The notes: generated by a model not told the origin, from the letters alone. Positions 14,646-23,062 are shown, numbered from the stretch's first letter. The stretch is DNA of 23,093 bases from an uncultured Candidatus Soleaferrea sp. (GCA_934527325.1 CAKTAG010000008.1:1-23093), one strand, 5' to 3'. Translations and numbers: made by a program.

Positions 14646-15524
14646 ATGCAGCAATATGTGATTACAACAGATAATTGCAGTGATTTAAGTGAGAGTTTAG
14701 CAAGTAAAATAGGGGTAGGTATGGTAAACCTTACAGTTAGCATAAATGGTGAAGTGTATGATGGTGTTGAAAAAAAAATAGACCCGGTAGAGGTATATAA
14801 TTTAATGAAAAAGGGCGTAAAACCATCAACATCTCAAGTTAACCCAGAACAGGCGAAAAATTTTTTTAAAAAGTATTTAGAAAAAGGTTTAGATGTTATT
14901 CATGTAGCACTAAGTTCACAGATAAGTGGTGCTTATAATAGTTGTAAAATTGCTGCTGGTGAACTAGCTATTGAATACCCTAATAGAAGAATAGTGGTAA
15001 TAGATTCAATATCTGGTTCACTTGGGCAGGGGTTGCTTGTAATGCAAGCGGCTAAAGAAAAGGCTAAAGGTAAAAGCTTTAATGAGGTTGTAGATTTTAT
15101 AGAAGCTAGAAAAAATAAAATATGCCATTTATTTACTGTTGATGATTTAATTTATTTACAACGTGGAGGAAGGATATCTAAAACAGAAGCTATTATAGGT
15201 TCTTTAATAGGTATAAAACCTATTTTAAGTGGTGATAGTTGTGGTAAGTTAGCATTAATATCTAAGGTTAGGGGTAGAAAAAATGCATTAAAAGCAATGG
15301 TAAGCAAAATGGCAGAAATCATTGATGTAAGTAAAAATGATGTAGTAACAATAAGCCATGGCAATTGTTTAGAAGATGCAAATTTTATGGCAGAGTTAAT
15401 AAAAAGAAGGTTTAACATAAAAAATGTGATTATTGATATGTTAGGTCCAGTAATGGGTTCGCATGCTGGCCCAGGGGCAGTGGCAGCATTTTTTGTTGCA
15501 AGTTGTAGGTTAAATAGAGTTTGA
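14646..15524 (+). CDS. DegV family fatty-acid-binding protein, tandem copy 1
   Basis: A 292-aa protein (MQQYVITTDNCSDLSESLAS). It has the family lipid-pocket signatures PSTSQVNPEQA, ALSSQISGAYNSC and LQRGGRISKTEAIIGSLIG. ATG at 14646 with AGGGGGA upstream. It is followed after 144 bases by a paralog differing at about 40 of 292 positions, so this is a tandem duplication; identity extends a few bases before the ATG and into an AAAAATAAATAAT stretch after the stop. Presumed to bind fatty acids and hand them to a FakA-type kinase located elsewhere. Confidence 0.9.
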   Translation: MQQYVITTDNCSDLSESLASKIGVGMVNLTVSINGEVYDGVEKKIDPVEVYNLMKKGVKPSTSQVNPEQAKNFFKKYLEKGLDVIHVALSSQISGAYNSCKIAAGELAIEYPNRRIVVIDSISGSLGQGLLVMQAAKEKAKGKSFNEVVDFIEARKNKICHLFTVDDLIYLQRGGRISKTEAIIGSLIGIKPILSGDSCGKLALISKVRGRKNALKAMVSKMAEIIDVSKNDVVTISHGNCLEDANFMAELIKRRFNIKNVIIDMLGPVMGSHAGPGAVAAFFVASCRLNRV

Positions 15525-15668
15525 ACTTATTAATTAAAAAATAAATAATAAAATAAATAACATAGATTTTTACATAGTTTAATTAAAGAATTATTTTAAG
15601 GGAGTAGTTTTACCTTTTATAAAATATTAGCAAAATATGTAATACTTAATTTTAAGGAGCGAATAACA

Positions 15669-16544
15669 ATGCAGCAATATGTGATTACAACAGATGATTG
15701 TAGTGATTTAAGTGAAGGTGTAGCAAGTAAAATAGGTGTAGGTATAGTAAACCTTACAGTTAACATCAATGGTGAAGTGTATGATGGTGTTAAAAAAACA
15801 ATAAACCCGGTAGAGGTATATGATTTAATGAAAAAGGGTGTAACACCTTCAACATCTCAAGTTAACCCAGAACAGGCAAAAAGTTTTTTTAAAAAATATT
15901 TAGAAAAAGGTTTAGATGTTATTCATGTAGCACTAAGTTCACAAATAAGTGGTACTTATAATAGTTGTAAAATTGCTGCTGGTGAACTAATTATTGAATA
16001 CCCTAATAGAAGAATAGTGGTAATAGATTCAATATCTGCTGCGCTTGGGCAGGGGTTGCTTGTGATGCAAGCAGTTAAAGAAAAGGCAAAGGGTAAAAGC
16101 TTTAATGAGGTTGTAGATTTTATAGAAGCTAGAAAAAATAAAATATGCCATTTATTTACTGTTGATGATTTAATTTATTTACAACGTGGAGGAAGAATAT
16201 CTAAAACAGAAGTTATTATAGGTTCTTTAATAGGTATAAAGCCAATTTTAAGCTGTGATAGTTGTGGTAAATTGGTGCCAATATCTAAAGCTAGGGGTAG
16301 AAAAAATGCATTAAGAGCAATGGTAAGTAAAATGGCAGAAGTCATTGATATAGGTGCAAATGATGTAGTAACAATAAGCCATGGCAATTGTTTAGAAGAT
16401 GCAAATTTTATAGCAGACTTAATAAAAACAAGGTTTAATATTGATGTAGTTATTGGTATGCTAGGCCCAGTAATAGGTTCTCATTCTGGCCCAGGAACAC
16501 TATCAGTATTTTTTGTTGCAAACGGTAGGTTAAATAGAGTTTAA
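15669..16544 (+). CDS. DegV family fatty-acid-binding protein, tandem copy 2
   Basis: A 291-aa paralog of the preceding gene. ATG at 15669 with AAGGAG upstream. The central block around residues 126-195 (GQGLLVMQ..., LFTVDDLIYLQRGGRISKTE, SLIGIKPIL) is almost unchanged, while the last 40 residues (NIDVVIGMLGPVIG, GTLSVFFVANGR) diverge most. That divergence could mean a different fatty-acid chain preference, as known for FakB1/FakB2 pairs. Copy-specific cysteine at LSCDSCG. No frameshift or lost motif, so both copies look functional. It precedes ackA by 146 bases. Confidence 0.9.
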   Translation: MQQYVITTDDCSDLSEGVASKIGVGIVNLTVNINGEVYDGVKKTINPVEVYDLMKKGVTPSTSQVNPEQAKSFFKKYLEKGLDVIHVALSSQISGTYNSCKIAAGELIIEYPNRRIVVIDSISAALGQGLLVMQAVKEKAKGKSFNEVVDFIEARKNKICHLFTVDDLIYLQRGGRISKTEVIIGSLIGIKPILSCDSCGKLVPISKARGRKNALRAMVSKMAEVIDIGANDVVTISHGNCLEDANFIADLIKTRFNIDVVIGMLGPVIGSHSGPGTLSVFFVANGRLNRV

Positions 16545-16690
16545 ATTTAATTAACAAAAAATAAATAATATGGGTTTTGTAAATAGTTGGTATGGTGATT
16601 TTTTAGTTAAACTAGTTGCTGTAACCTTTGTGTATAGATTTATAAAATAGTTAAGGTAAATAGTAACATAAATTTAGGAAGTGTTAGTAA

Positions 16691-17908
16691 ATGGGTGTAT
16701 TAGTGATAAATGCAGGTAGTTCATCTTTAAAATATCAGTTTATTGATATGAATAACGAAAAATGCCTGGCAAAAGGTAATTGTGAAAAAATAGGAATAGG
16801 CGGTATTATAAACCATAAAACTTTTAATGGTAATAGTTATAGTAATAACGAAGATTTTAAAACTCATCAACAGGCTTTTGATAAGGTAATAAATTTGCTT
16901 ATAGACCCCAAATATGGAGTAATAAAATCTGTAGATGATATAGAAGCTGTAGGGCATAGAATAGTTCAAGGTGCTAGTAAATTTAGAGAATCTGTTATAG
17001 TTACAGATGAAGTTTTAGCGGGTATAGCAGAAATATCTTGTTTAGCACCATTGCATAACCCAGCGCATATTATTGGTATAAAAGCTTGCATTGATGTTTT
17101 AGGTAAAAGTAAACCACAAGTTGCAGTTTTTGATACGGCTTTTCATAATACCATACCCAAAAAAGCGCATGTGTATGGGTTGCCATATAAATATTATGAG
17201 CATTATAAAGTTAGAAAATATGGTTTTCATGGTACATCGCATAAATATGTTAGTGGTGAATGCGCAAAAATTATGGGTGAGGATATAAATAAATTAAAGA
17301 TTATTACTTGCCATTTAGGTAATGGCGCCTCTATTTCTGCAGTTAATAAAGGTAAATGTGTAGATACTAGCATGGGTTTTACCCCTATGGATGGCCTTTT
17401 GATGGGTACAAGGTGCGGGTCTATAGACCCTTCTATTATTCCTTACATAGCTGAAAAAGATGGGCTTACAATTAAAGAAATTGATACGATGTTAAATAAA
17501 AAATCAGGTTATTTAGGGGTATCTGGTGTAGGTAGTGATTATAGAGATTTAGCCATGGCTATAGATAATGGAAATAAACGGGCAAAACTAGCTTTAGATA
17601 TTCAAAATTACCAAATAAAAAAATATATAGGTGCTTATGCTGCAGTTATGAATGGAGTAGATGCTATAGTTTTTACTGGTGGAATAGGTGAACACAGTGT
17701 AAATACTAGAAAAGAAGCTTGCAATAGAATGTCTTTTTTAGGGATAGAAATAGATGAATATAAAAATAATAAAGCAGTTACAGGTAAAGCAGCGTTAATA
17801 TCTTCGGTTAATTCTAAAGTTAAAGTTTTTGTTATACCTACAAACGAAGAATTAGTTATTGCTAGGGAAACTATGGCTTTAATAGCTAATGATGAAGAAA
17901 ATGATTAA
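16691..17908 (+). CDS. ackA: acetate kinase
   Basis: A complete 405-aa enzyme interconverting acetyl-phosphate plus ADP with acetate plus ATP, the energy-yielding last step of acetogenic fermentation. Motifs in order: VLVINAGSSSLKYQ (N7 and phosphate loop), VGHRIVQG, AVFDTAFHNTIP, YGFHGTSHKYVS, CHLGNGASI, GTRCGSIDPS and FTGGIGEHS, all intact. ATG at 16691 with AGGAAG upstream. A phosphotransacetylase gene, often adjacent, is not in the window. A parS-like site lies 21 bases after its stop. Confidence 0.97.
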   Translation: MGVLVINAGSSSLKYQFIDMNNEKCLAKGNCEKIGIGGIINHKTFNGNSYSNNEDFKTHQQAFDKVINLLIDPKYGVIKSVDDIEAVGHRIVQGASKFRESVIVTDEVLAGIAEISCLAPLHNPAHIIGIKACIDVLGKSKPQVAVFDTAFHNTIPKKAHVYGLPYKYYEHYKVRKYGFHGTSHKYVSGECAKIMGEDINKLKIITCHLGNGASISAVNKGKCVDTSMGFTPMDGLLMGTRCGSIDPSIIPYIAEKDGLTIKEIDTMLNKKSGYLGVSGVGSDYRDLAMAIDNGNKRAKLALDIQNYQIKKYIGAYAAVMNGVDAIVFTGGIGEHSVNTRKEACNRMSFLGIEIDEYKNNKAVTGKAALISSVNSKVKVFVIPTNEELVIARETMALIANDEEND

Positions 17909-17929
17909 TATACAAATAAAAAATAAATG

Positions 17930-17945
17930 TGTTTCACGTGAAACG
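17930..17945. promoter_or_regulatory. second parS-like ParB/Spo0J binding site
   Basis: TGTTTCACGTGAAACG contains the perfect 14-bp palindrome GTTTCACGTGAAAC and differs from the Firmicutes consensus only at the last base. It lies in the 66-base ackA-gltX gap, about 30 bases upstream of the gltX start, 3.4 kb from the first site. Confidence 0.85.
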
Positions 17946-17974
17946 TAAAAAATCAAGTTAAAGAGGTGTTTTTT

Positions 17975-19429
17975 GTGGGTAACAGTGAGGTACGAACAAG
18001 GTTTGCGCCTAGCCCAACAGGGTATATGCATGTAGGGAATTTGCGAACAGCGCTTTATGCCTACCTACTAGCAAAATCAAACGATGGAAAATTTATTTTA
18101 AGAATAGAAGATACTGATAGAGAACGTTATGTTGAAGGTGCGGTTGATATTATTTACAACACCCTTAAGCAAACAGGGCTTGTTTGGGATGAAGGCCCAG
18201 ATGTTGGTGGAGAATATGGGCCATATATACAAAGTCAAAGGTTGCAAATGTATAAAAACTATGCACTTAAATTAGTTGAAAGTGGAGACGCTTATTATTG
18301 TTTTTGCGATAAAAATAGGTTAGAAGAGCTGAAAGCAGTGCAAAAATTAGCTGGCATTAGTGCAAAATATGATGGTGCTTGTAGAAATTTAACAGCTAAA
18401 GAGGTTGAAGAAAAATTAAAAGCTGGTTGCCCATATGTTATAAGGCAAAAAATGCCAACAGAAGGAATAACATCTTTTCATGATTTAGTTTTTGGTGATA
18501 TAGAAGTTGAAAATGAAATACTAGATGACCAAATATTAATTAAAACTGATGGAATGCCAACATATAATTTTGCAAATGTTATAGATGACCATACAATGAA
18601 TATAACGCATGTTGTTAGGGGTAGTGAATATTTATCATCTACACCAAAATATAATTTATTGTATAAGGCTTTTGGGTGGCAGCCACCAGTTTATATACAT
18701 TGTAGCCCAGTTATGAAAAATGCAACACAAAAGCTTTCTAAGCGTAACGGAGATGCTTCTTACGAAGATTTAGTAGCTAAAGGGTATTTAACAAAGGCTA
18801 TAATTAATTATATAGCGTTGTTAGGTTGGAGCCCTAAAAATGATAATGAGATATTTTCTTTGAATGAATTGGTAAAAGAATTTAATGTAGAGGGAATATC
18901 TAAATCTCCTTCTATTTTTGATATAGATAAATTAAACTATATTAATGGTGAATATTTAAGGCACCTTACCTTAGATGAATTTTATAACTTAGCTATTGAA
19001 TGGATTAGAAAATCAGTGAAAAGGCAAGATGTAGATACTAAATTAATTGCTAAAGTTTTGCAGGTTAGAACAGAAATTTTAAGCCAAATTCCTGAGCAGG
19101 TAGATTTTATAGATGAGTTGCCGGAATATAGTAAAGAATTATATGTAAATAAAAAAATGAAAACAACTGAAGAAACATCATTAAAAGTTTTAAAAATTGT
19201 TTTGCCAGAGCTTGAAAAAACAGATGATTATTCAGTGGATGGATTGCATGAACTGTTATTAAATTTAGCTAAAAAACTTGAAGTAAAAAACGGTTATTTG
19301 TTATGGCCAATAAGGGTAGCAGTAAGTGGTAAACAATTTACACCAGGCGGAGCTATAGAACTTTGTGCTATATTAGGAAAAAATGACGTAATCAACAGAA
19401 TAAAAAAAGCAATAGAATATTTAAGTTAA
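17975..19429 (+). CDS. gltX: glutamyl-tRNA synthetase
   Basis: A 484-aa class I synthetase. The GTG at 17975 is preferred because AAAGAGG lies 8 bases upstream; the GTG at 17966 overlaps that site. The HIGH-type motif is at H19 (SPTGYMHVGNLRTALYAYLL) and the KMSKS-type loop KLSKR at about residue 253 followed by NGDASYEDL. IEDTDRERY and VVRGSEYLSSTPKY are further active-site segments, and the C-terminal helical anticodon-binding domain is present. In Firmicutes this enzyme is often non-discriminating (charging tRNA-Gln too, with GatCAB correction); the window does not decide this. The leader is only 66 bases and holds a parS-like site but no T-box. Confidence 0.97.
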   Translation: MGNSEVRTRFAPSPTGYMHVGNLRTALYAYLLAKSNDGKFILRIEDTDRERYVEGAVDIIYNTLKQTGLVWDEGPDVGGEYGPYIQSQRLQMYKNYALKLVESGDAYYCFCDKNRLEELKAVQKLAGISAKYDGACRNLTAKEVEEKLKAGCPYVIRQKMPTEGITSFHDLVFGDIEVENEILDDQILIKTDGMPTYNFANVIDDHTMNITHVVRGSEYLSSTPKYNLLYKAFGWQPPVYIHCSPVMKNATQKLSKRNGDASYEDLVAKGYLTKAIINYIALLGWSPKNDNEIFSLNELVKEFNVEGISKSPSIFDIDKLNYINGEYLRHLTLDEFYNLAIEWIRKSVKRQDVDTKLIAKVLQVRTEILSQIPEQVDFIDELPEYSKELYVNKKMKTTEETSLKVLKIVLPELEKTDDYSVDGLHELLLNLAKKLEVKNGYLLWPIRVAVSGKQFTPGGAIELCAILGKNDVINRIKKAIEYLS

Positions 19430-19471
19430 GATTTTTAAACCAATAAAAGTAAAAAGAAAGGGTTGTTTATA

Positions 19472-20752
19472 ATGGCAGTTAAAGTAGTTGTAGGGTCGCA
19501 ATGGGGCGATGAAGGTAAAGGTAAGATTATAGATATTTTGGCTTCTAAAGCAGATGTGGTTGTTAGATCTCAAGGGGGTAATAATGCAGGGCATACAATA
19601 GAAACAAATGGTGAAGTATATAAATTGCATCTTATTCCGTCAGGTATTCTTTATAAAGATAAGTTGTGTGCTATTAGTTGTGGTGTTGTAATAGACCCTA
19701 AAGTTTTATTGCAAGAGATTGATAGTTTAAAATTAAAAAATGTTTCTTGTTGCAATTTAAAAATAGACCCAAGAGCACATATAATAATGCCTTGGCATAT
19801 TTTGTTAGATGAGTTATATGAAAAATCTAGAGGGGTTGCTGATATTGGTACTACAAAAAAAGGTATAGGTCCTTGTTACATGGATAAGGCTGAGCGTTCT
19901 GGAATTAGAATGTATGACTTGATACACCCTGAAATTTTAGAAAAGAAAATTAAATTAGTAGGTGAAAGCAAAAATAAAATTATAAAAAATGTTTACGGTG
20001 CACAACCTATTGATGTAGGTGAGGTTATTCGTGAATATACATTATATGGTGATTTGCTTAAGGAATATGTAGAAGATACATCTGTAGTTATTTTTAATGC
20101 CATAAAAGAGGGTAAAGAGGTGCTTTTTGAAGGTGCGCAAGGTACTTTGTTAGATATAGATGTAGGAACATACCCGTTTGTTACATCATCGCACCCAACT
20201 TCTAGTGGTGCTTGTGTGGGTTCAGGTATAGGCCCAACTTTAATTAACGAGGTAATTGGGGTAGCTAAAGCTTATACTACAAGGGTAGGTAAAGGGCCGT
20301 TCCCTACAGAGTTATTTGATGAAACAGGTGAAAGTATAAGGAATAAAGGCAATGAATTTGGTACAACCACTGGTAGAGCAAGGCGTGTAGGGTGGTTTGA
20401 TGCTGTGGTAATGCGGCATGCAGTAAGGGTTAATGGGTTAACATCTTTGGCTATTAATAAATTTGATGTTTTGACAGGAATACCCAAATTAAAGATATGC
20501 GTTGGCTATAAATTAGCTAATGGTAAAACTACCTCAGAGTTCCCACCAGTAATAGAGGATTTGGTAGGTTGTACACCTATTTATGAAGAAGTAAATGGGT
20601 TTAGTGGCAATATCTCATCTTGTGAATCTTTTAATGAATTGCCAAATGCTTGTAAGGAATATATTAAAATATTATCACAATTATGTGGTTGTAAAATAAG
20701 TATGGTTGGTGTTGGGCCAGCTAGAAAACAAAATTTAAACGTCAACTTGTAA
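19472..20752 (+). CDS. purA: adenylosuccinate synthetase
   Basis: A 426-aa enzyme making adenylosuccinate from IMP, aspartate and GTP, the first committed step to AMP. The ATG at 19472 gives the canonical MAVKVVVGSQWGDEGKGK with AAAGAAAGGG upstream; the longer TTG at 19463 overlaps the ribosome site. Catalytic D13 and H41 (NNAGHTI) are present, as are GIGPCYMDKAERSG, EGAQGTLLDIDVGTYPFVTS, YTTRVGKGPFPTE, the aspartate loop TTTGRARRVGWFD, and C-terminal VGVGPARKQ. 42 bases after gltX, likely cotranscribed. purA is frequently origin-proximal in Firmicutes, in keeping with the parS-like sites. Confidence 0.97.
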   Translation: MAVKVVVGSQWGDEGKGKIIDILASKADVVVRSQGGNNAGHTIETNGEVYKLHLIPSGILYKDKLCAISCGVVIDPKVLLQEIDSLKLKNVSCCNLKIDPRAHIIMPWHILLDELYEKSRGVADIGTTKKGIGPCYMDKAERSGIRMYDLIHPEILEKKIKLVGESKNKIIKNVYGAQPIDVGEVIREYTLYGDLLKEYVEDTSVVIFNAIKEGKEVLFEGAQGTLLDIDVGTYPFVTSSHPTSSGACVGSGIGPTLINEVIGVAKAYTTRVGKGPFPTELFDETGESIRNKGNEFGTTTGRARRVGWFDAVVMRHAVRVNGLTSLAINKFDVLTGIPKLKICVGYKLANGKTTSEFPPVIEDLVGCTPIYEEVNGFSGNISSCESFNELPNACKEYIKILSQLCGCKISMVGVGPARKQNLNVNL

Positions 20753-20825
20753 TTGTAGATGTTTTTTGTTAATGTAAATATATTTTAAGTTTAAATTTTT
20801 TGTTGATAAAAGGAGATTGAAATTT

Positions 20826-21590
20826 ATGGAAAAGCAAGTGGTTTTTAAAACAACGGTTGTAGGCGGTTTTGATAAAAATAGTGTAATGGATTATATAGCT
20901 CAAGCTAATAAGCAAGTAAAAAATAACGAAGATATATTAACTAAAAAAATAGAAGATTTACATTCTGCAAATAAAGAGCTAACTGTTAAAAACCAAGAAC
21001 AAACACAAGCTATAGAAATGTTAAGAAAAGAACTTAGTGAAAAAAATAATGAAGTTGAAAAAAATAAAAATATAGTTAATGAATTAAATTTAACAGCAGA
21101 AACTTTAAAAGGTGAAATTTTAAAGCTTAAAAAATTGTTAGAAAACAACGAAGTTAACTTAAACGAGCAAATTAAAAAAAATAAAGAATTAACATCTAGA
21201 ATTAATGATGAAAGTATAAAAGGTAGAAAATATGAAGAATCTGTTATGCAAATAGGAACAGCTATAGTAGAAGCTCAAAACAAAGCAGATGTTATAATTT
21301 TAGAGGCTAAAAATAAAATTGCTAGAATGTCGGATGAAACAGATAGCATTTTAAAAATAGCAGCAGATAAATTAGATGAATTCAAAGTAGATGTTGCTAA
21401 TTTAAAAGGTGTAGTACAAGCTCAGATGGGTGCATTAATAAATAAAGTTGCAAATATAGATGAAGCTATAGAAATAGTTCAAAATAAATTTGTGAATTAT
21501 TTTCTAGATACTAAGAACATGGTTGAAGCTGCTACAAGTAAATATGTAGAAAGTAACCAGGTTAAAAAATGTAACGAAAAAAAGCAATAA
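20826..21590 (+). CDS. DivIVA-like coiled-coil protein
   Basis: About 254 aa from the ATG at 20826, with AAAAGGAGA about 10 bases upstream; a TTG at 20817 is too close to that site. The N-terminus VVFKTTVVGGFDKNSVMDYI has the DivIVA/GpsB-type hook (RGYDKxxVDxF-like) with a Gly-Phe pair, followed by long heptad coiled coils (residues about 25-130, nearly all K/E/N/L) and a second helical stretch with KADVIILEAKNKIARM. DivIVA-type proteins sense membrane curvature at poles and septa and recruit division or chromosome-anchoring partners. The hook lacks some of the classical arginines, so membrane binding is plausible but not certain. It stands between purA and the fumarase subunit without an obvious link to either. 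Confidence 0.7.
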   Translation: MEKQVVFKTTVVGGFDKNSVMDYIAQANKQVKNNEDILTKKIEDLHSANKELTVKNQEQTQAIEMLRKELSEKNNEVEKNKNIVNELNLTAETLKGEILKLKKLLENNEVNLNEQIKKNKELTSRINDESIKGRKYEESVMQIGTAIVEAQNKADVIILEAKNKIARMSDETDSILKIAADKLDEFKVDVANLKGVVQAQMGALINKVANIDEAIEIVQNKFVNYFLDTKNMVEAATSKYVESNQVKKCNEKKQ

Positions 21591-21637
21591 TAAATTTAAA
21601 AATATAGAATTAAAAAAATTTATAAGTTGGTAGAATA

Positions 21638-22144
21638 ATGAATAGTAGTTTACATATAAAAAGTGTAGAGCTGAAAAAGGTGATTCCAAAACTTTATAAA
21701 AATCAACAAATTTTTTTAACAGGTAAGGTTTACACAGCTAGAGATGCGGCGCATAAAAAAATACATGAGTTAATTTGCAAAAATCAACCATTACCAATTA
21801 ATATGGATAGTGCAATTATATATTATACAGGTCCTACACCAACTCCACCAGGTATGGTTGTTGGTTCTTGTGGGCCAACAACTTCTTATAGAATGGATAA
21901 ATATTTACCAGATTTGTTAAAGTTAGGTGTTATAGCTACTATTGGCAAAGGTGTAAGAAGTGAAGTTGCTGAAAGCTTAATAAAAAGTTATAATGCAGTT
22001 TATTTAACTGCTGTTGGCGGTGCAGGTGCGTTAATATGTAAATACGTTAAAAGTGTTAAAGAGGTTGCTTTTTTGAACTTAGGGTGTGAATCTATAAAAG
22101 AATTATATGTTGAAGGGTTACCATTGGTAGTTGCTATAGTTTAA
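21638..22144 (+). CDS. fumarate hydratase class I beta subunit (FumB/TtdB-type domain), orphan
   Basis: A 168-aa complete beta domain of the class I Fe-S hydro-lyases. It has NQQIFLTGKVYTARDAAHKK, the conserved YYTGPTPTPPGMVVGSCGPTTSYRMD region, and TIGKGVRSEVAESL plus TAVGGAGAL. This subunit supplies part of the fumarate/malate (or tartrate) pocket, while the 4Fe-4S-binding alpha subunit does the iron chemistry. The alpha gene normally sits directly upstream; here the DivIVA-like gene does. The ribosome site before the ATG at 21638 is weak. Fumarate could come from the purine and arginine pathways, but that is inference. TtdB is the main alternative. Confidence 0.85.
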   Translation: MNSSLHIKSVELKKVIPKLYKNQQIFLTGKVYTARDAAHKKIHELICKNQPLPINMDSAIIYYTGPTPTPPGMVVGSCGPTTSYRMDKYLPDLLKLGVIATIGKGVRSEVAESLIKSYNAVYLTAVGGAGALICKYVKSVKEVAFLNLGCESIKELYVEGLPLVVAIV

Positions 22145-22242
22145 CATTTATTTTTAATAAGGCAATAGGTAAAAAATGCAAATTTATAGTTTTAAATTTT
22201 TGCTATAAGCTTATGTATTTTTTAGCGATGTGTATGGTGGGC

Positions 22243-22303
22243 AATTTGTGTTGTAATCACTATTAAAAAACAGGGTAGAGAATCTGCCCGCTTAATACAA
22301 ATT
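22243..22303 (+). other. candidate structured RNA in the fumarase 3' region
   Basis: In the 355-base gap after the fumarase gene, nested stems can be drawn. AATTTG (22243-22248) pairs with CAAATT (22298-22303), TATTAA (22261-22266) with TTAATA (22292-22297), and GGGTAGA (22273-22279) with TCTGCCC (22283-22289, one G-T). The right-hand arms are contiguous while a 12-base bulge interrupts the left. It may be 3'-UTR structure or a small RNA; no known RNA family consensus was recognised. Confidence 0.3.
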
Positions 22304-22317
22304 TTAAATTTTTGTAG

Positions 22318-22352
22318 TGTAGTAGTTTTTAATAACTGCTACATTATTTTTA
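22318..22352 (+). terminator. intrinsic terminator ending the plus-strand gene block
   Basis: TGTAGTAGTT and AACTGCTACA form a 10-bp stem (one G-T pair) with loop TTTAAT, followed by the T-rich TTATTTTTA. It lies about 170 bases past the fumarase stop. Confidence 0.65.
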
Positions 22353-22426
22353 TATAACTAAGTATTAAGTTAATAAAAAATATATATAGCAAAAATTAAC
22401 AATATGAGTACAAAAGATATTAAAGT

Positions 22427-22453
22427 AAAAAAAGGCCCTTTTTAAGGACCTTT
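22427..22453 (-). terminator. intrinsic terminator of the minus-strand acidic protein gene
   Basis: On the minus strand AAAGGTCC pairs with GGGCCTTT (one mismatch) around a 7-base A-rich loop and runs into seven Ts. It lies 47 bases past the TAA at 22500. It converges with the fumarase terminator and shows that the 3' end of that gene is a genuine native gene end. Confidence 0.7.
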
Positions 22454-22499
22454 AATATAATTTGGCTGTAAAATAATTTTTATAAATAACAACACAAAT

Positions 22500-22964
22500 T
22501 TAGTTTTTTAGTAATTCTTCTATTTCAAAAACAGTAAACCCTAACTTTTCTAAAGCTTTATTAACAGTGGCTTGAGGTACAAATTGGTTTTCTATAGCTT
22601 TTATAATATATTTTCCGTTGTAATCATTTTCCATTAATTTTATTCCAAAATGCTCACCTATGCCACCATTTTTAATTGCTTCTTCTACCAGCTGTTCTGC
22701 GGATACTTCTTCCGCGTCTACAACTGCTTGTTGTTCAGATTTTTCGTCCTGAACAGCCACATCATCTGCTTCTGTATCAACAGCTTCGCTGTCTTCATTT
22801 TCAATAATCTCACCGTTCTCACCAGCCGGTTCTTCTACTGTGTCATTCGGCTGTTCTGTAATTTCTGTACTCTGTTCAGCATTATCTTTCTGCTTACCAG
22901 CCAGGAGATCACCGGAAGCTTGCCGTTCACTTTTTTCGGACGATATACATCCAGTCTCTGCCAC
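22500..22964 (-). CDS. acidic protein of unknown function, 5' end uncertain/chimeric
   Basis: A 154-aa open frame from a GTG at 22964. Residues about 21-100 are a low-complexity Glu/Asp/Ala/Gln linker; the last 60 (AEQLVEEAIKNGGIGEHFGI ... EKLGFTVFEIEELLKN) look like a small helical domain that I do not recognise. There is no Shine-Dalgarno site. The first 20 codons are the out-of-frame reading of DNA that in another frame matches an alpha/beta-hydrolase, so the true N-terminus is missing or elsewhere. The distal part is AT-rich like the chromosome and has a terminator. The linker-encoding part is visibly richer in G+C, with codons such as CTG and TCC that are scarce in neighbouring genes. 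Confidence 0.45.
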   Translation of the reverse strand: MAETGCISSEKSERQASGDLLAGKQKDNAEQSTEITEQPNDTVEEPAGENGEIIENEDSEAVDTEADDVAVQDEKSEQQAVVDAEEVSAEQLVEEAIKNGGIGEHFGIKLMENDYNGKYIIKAIENQFVPQATVNKALEKLGFTVFEIEELLKN

Positions 22965-23062
22965 TTTGATTCTGTCCCATAAGGAATATCATCATAGCGC
23001 GGAATGTTTTCCGCTTTCTCTCTCTGTCCGGCAGACAATTTTCCTGCCCGCTCATTTATCTC
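22904..23062 (-). pseudogene. fragment of an alpha/beta-hydrolase (esterase/lipase-like) gene
   Basis: On the minus strand the frame from 23062 reads ERAGKLSAGQREKAENIPRY, then DDIPYGTESKWQRLDVYRPK and KVNGKLPVI, the N-terminal region of BD-FAE-type alpha/beta-hydrolases, normally followed by a strand and an HGGGW oxyanion motif. Here the resemblance stops after KLPVIS at 22904 and the frame runs into unrelated sequence. Upstream the frame is closed by a TAA at 23063-23065 with no proper start. Only about 53 codons remain. Base composition is much richer in G+C than the rest of the window. Confidence 0.6.

Noticed and set aside
17909..17974. T-box riboswitch in front of gltX
   Set aside because: The gap is only 66 bases and holds a parS-like site; there is no room for specifier loop and antiterminator, and no T-box core sequence is seen.
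19463..19471. TTG start for purA three codons upstream
   Set aside because: It overlaps the AAAGAAAGGG ribosome site; the ATG at 19472 gives the canonical N-terminus.
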